A DNA stretch of 64,000 nt. Origin: CAVQFB01 sp963711675. Its GTDB lineage: Bacteria; Acidobacteriota; Terriglobia; Terriglobales; Acidobacteriaceae. The notes under the pieces are model-generated. The model was given only the letters and a program-made list of their open reading frames with translations. It made no database searches and was not told the DNA's origin. Position 1 is the first letter of the stretch, and the number at the start of each line of letters is the position of its first letter. Made by a program: the position numbers and the translations under genes. The stretch spans positions 219,239 through 283,238 of the forward strand of contig CAVQFB010000013.1 in NCBI GenBank assembly GCA_963711675.1, written 5' to 3'. Of this stretch, positions 62,573-64,000 are shown in pieces.

Positions 62573-63742
62573 TTATACCGGCGGCAAGGCACTGGTAAAT
62601 CTGTCGATGTCGTCGAGCGAGTTGTAGAAATGAGGCGCCACTCTGAGCCTGCCCAGACGAGCGGAGATAATGATGTTGAGGGAGGCAAGATGCCGGCAAA
62701 TTTCATCCGCTGAGCCATCGCCGCCCTCGAGAACGACGATTGCAGAACGTTCTTCCCGCCTGCCCGAACCAATAACTCGATATCCTCGCTCCTCCACCCC
62801 GCGTCGGATGCGAGCATTCAAGTTGAGCAGATGCTCTTCGATTTTTTCTGGCCCTGCAGAAAGAAACAGCTCGATAGCCTGGCCTAGCCCGCAAATGCCG
62901 ATTTCGTTTAATGTCCCTCCCTCAAACCGTAAGGCTCCCTCTCTGAAATCGAAATCATGAGTGAGATAGTCGTGGTAACCCTTAACGGCAGTCCAGCCTA
63001 CGACGGTCGGCGATATCTGCTCGAGTACGCGGTCCGAGATATAGAGCAATCCGATTCCTTTAGGTCCAAGAAGAAACTTATGTGCACTTGCGGCAAACGC
63101 ATCGACGCAATCGCGTTCCACATTCAACTGCAGTGCGCCCAGTCCCTGCACAGCGTCGACGACGTGAAGGATGTTACGCTCACGGCAAAATTGACCGATC
63201 CGCTTGAGATCAAGCCTTTGGCCTGTGCCGAACTGCACCCAACTGATAGCCATTACGCGAGTGCGGTCATCGACCAATGACAAGAGTTCATCGGTGTCAA
63301 TCAATCCGTCATGATCGCGCTGGAGGCGAAGCGAAACCCCATATTTCGCCAACCGCAACCACGGATAGATGTTGGCGGGAAATTCAACCGCTGCGCTGAC
63401 CACGTTATCCCCGGCCCGCCAGTCGATCCCGTTGGCGATGACTGACAATGCTTCGGAAGTATTTCGCAAAAACGCGATCTGATGTGGCTGCGCATTGACC
63501 AGGCGGCCCGCAGCACATCGCGCCAACATGGTGGTGTGCTCCCACTCCTCAAACTTGCGGTCTGCATACTGGCTGATACCATCGAGTGTCACGGCCATGC
63601 AATTACGAACACGGGTTGATAAGGGCGACACGCTGGCATGATTCAGGTAAACATAGCGTTCGGTAATCGGGAAAAGACGACGATATTGCGCGGCCAGCTC
63701 TTCTAAGGAAGGACACTCGCGTAAGTTCGACTTTTCAGTCAC
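62573..63742 (-). CDS. PLP-dependent class V aminotransferase (isopenicillin-N epimerase/CsdA-like)
   Basis: 389 residues from GTG 63742. Fold-type I: YLNHASVSPLS, AFLRNTSEALSVIANGIDW, VVDAVQGLGALQLNVE and the Schiff-base lysine K222 in ASAHKFLLGPKGIG. The group includes cysteine desulfurases, kynureninase and isopenicillin-N epimerase; the conserved His-Lys and lack of a downstream Cys loop give no desulfurase signature. It is 55 bases upstream of the protease gene, so a joint transcript is likely. Substrate unknown. Confidence 0.86.
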   Translation of the reverse strand: MTEKSNLRECPSLEELAAQYRRLFPITERYVYLNHASVSPLSTRVRNCMAVTLDGISQYADRKFEEWEHTTMLARCAAGRLVNAQPHQIAFLRNTSEALSVIANGIDWRAGDNVVSAAVEFPANIYPWLRLAKYGVSLRLQRDHDGLIDTDELLSLVDDRTRVMAISWVQFGTGQRLDLKRIGQFCRERNILHVVDAVQGLGALQLNVERDCVDAFAASAHKFLLGPKGIGLLYISDRVLEQISPTVVGWTAVKGYHDYLTHDFDFREGALRFEGGTLNEIGICGLGQAIELFLSAGPEKIEEHLLNLNARIRRGVEERGYRVIGSGRREERSAIVVLEGGDGSADEICRHLASLNIIISARLGRLRVAPHFYNSLDDIDRFTSALPPV

Positions 63743-63765
63743 GGCAGTATGAAGAGGAGAGATCG

Positions 63766-63819
63766 ATTATATGCAACATACGTCACGCCAACTCTATAAA
63801 ACGATAGTTTTTCTGTCAA
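63766..63819 (-). promoter_or_regulatory. Possible promoter of the aminotransferase gene
   Basis: On the minus strand TATAAT lies at 63771-63766, 23 bases before the GTG, and TTGACA occurs at 63819-63814 (with TATAGA 15 bases on) and again at 63862-63857. Spacings are not ideal for any one pair. The AT-rich 63743-64000 region contains no supported gene. Confidence 0.35.
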
Positions 63820-64000
63820 CGATTTGCATATTGTGCGAACAGGAAAATCATACAAGTGTCAACAATCGTTGCAATACAAAGTCGCTTGTTGGGCTACCCA
63901 CATCCACCCTTATGCCGAACTTATTCATTTTGCCGCCTTCGGCAATTGACTGACTACCTTGCGGTATTGATTCGAGGAAGCGAATTGCCGGCGAGCCGTC

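Noticed and set aside
63771..63953. 60-residue plus-strand frame at the end of the window
   Set aside because: AT-rich promoter-like region upstream of the aminotransferase; translation has no features.
1..64000. tRNA, rRNA, prophage or insertion sequence genes
   Set aside because: I scanned the gaps and found no tRNA cloverleaf, rRNA segment, integrase or transposase that I could support.

Overview
The window is GC-rich bacterial chromosome with tight operons. It carries a squalene/hopanoid pathway, a complete tolQ-tolR-tolA-tolB-pal-cpoB set, several secreted or TonB-like envelope proteins, and intergenic spaces full of short dispersed hairpin repeats. By inference this fits a soil-type Acidobacteriota (Terriglobia/Koribacter-like). 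No rRNA, tRNA, CRISPR array, phage or transposase gene was recognised.

Layout. 0-5 kb: 3' end of a YmdB-type phosphodiesterase, a lone TPR-secretin, a DsbA-like thioredoxin protein and nadE. 5-18 kb: an AlgD-like nucleotide-sugar dehydrogenase, a GHMP sugar kinase, a GAF-TonB fusion, an isolated nuoB, an MDR oxidoreductase, an XdhC/MocA molybdenum-cofactor pair, a HAD phosphatase, an IscU-like scaffold, a BtuF-like protein, a GAF protein and MutT. 18-23 kb: an M48 metalloprotease, an NRAMP-related transporter beside a PRC-MgtE_N-CBS protein, and an RsbW/STAS switch pair. 23-35 kb: TonB-like and hypothetical envelope proteins, a frameshifted GT2 glycosyltransferase, an MFS permease, QueF, an HlyD-like adaptor, a TPR protein and a TolC-like channel.

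35-50 kb is the hopanoid locus. On the minus strand, reading from 50.2 down to 38.2 kb, the order is ispH, shc, hpnH, a small unknown gene, hpnA, hpnG, two zinc dehydrogenases, hpnC, hpnD, hpnE. Several junctions overlap by 1-8 bases, so the set reads as one operon running from isoprenoid supply through squalene and hopene to side-chain extension. hpnJ and two half-size EamA/SMR transporters lie on the opposite strand and converge on hpnE. 50-60 kb: recN, the Tol-Pal operon and an M28 peptidase with a PqqD-like tail. 60-64 kb: a 5'-truncated aldo/keto reductase, an S41 protease gene and a class V aminotransferase.

Two features dominate on close reading. First, intergenic spaces hold at least four families of short repeats, two of which are hairpins whose arms change together while the loop stays fixed. 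Three composite copies in one orientation bracket the genes between 32 and 37 kb. Second, single-base insertions and deletions, many in short homopolymers, are concentrated in the hopanoid block and in the S41 gene. They nearly always compensate one another, so the underlying proteins can be read through; this looks more like consensus error than gene decay, but only reads can decide.
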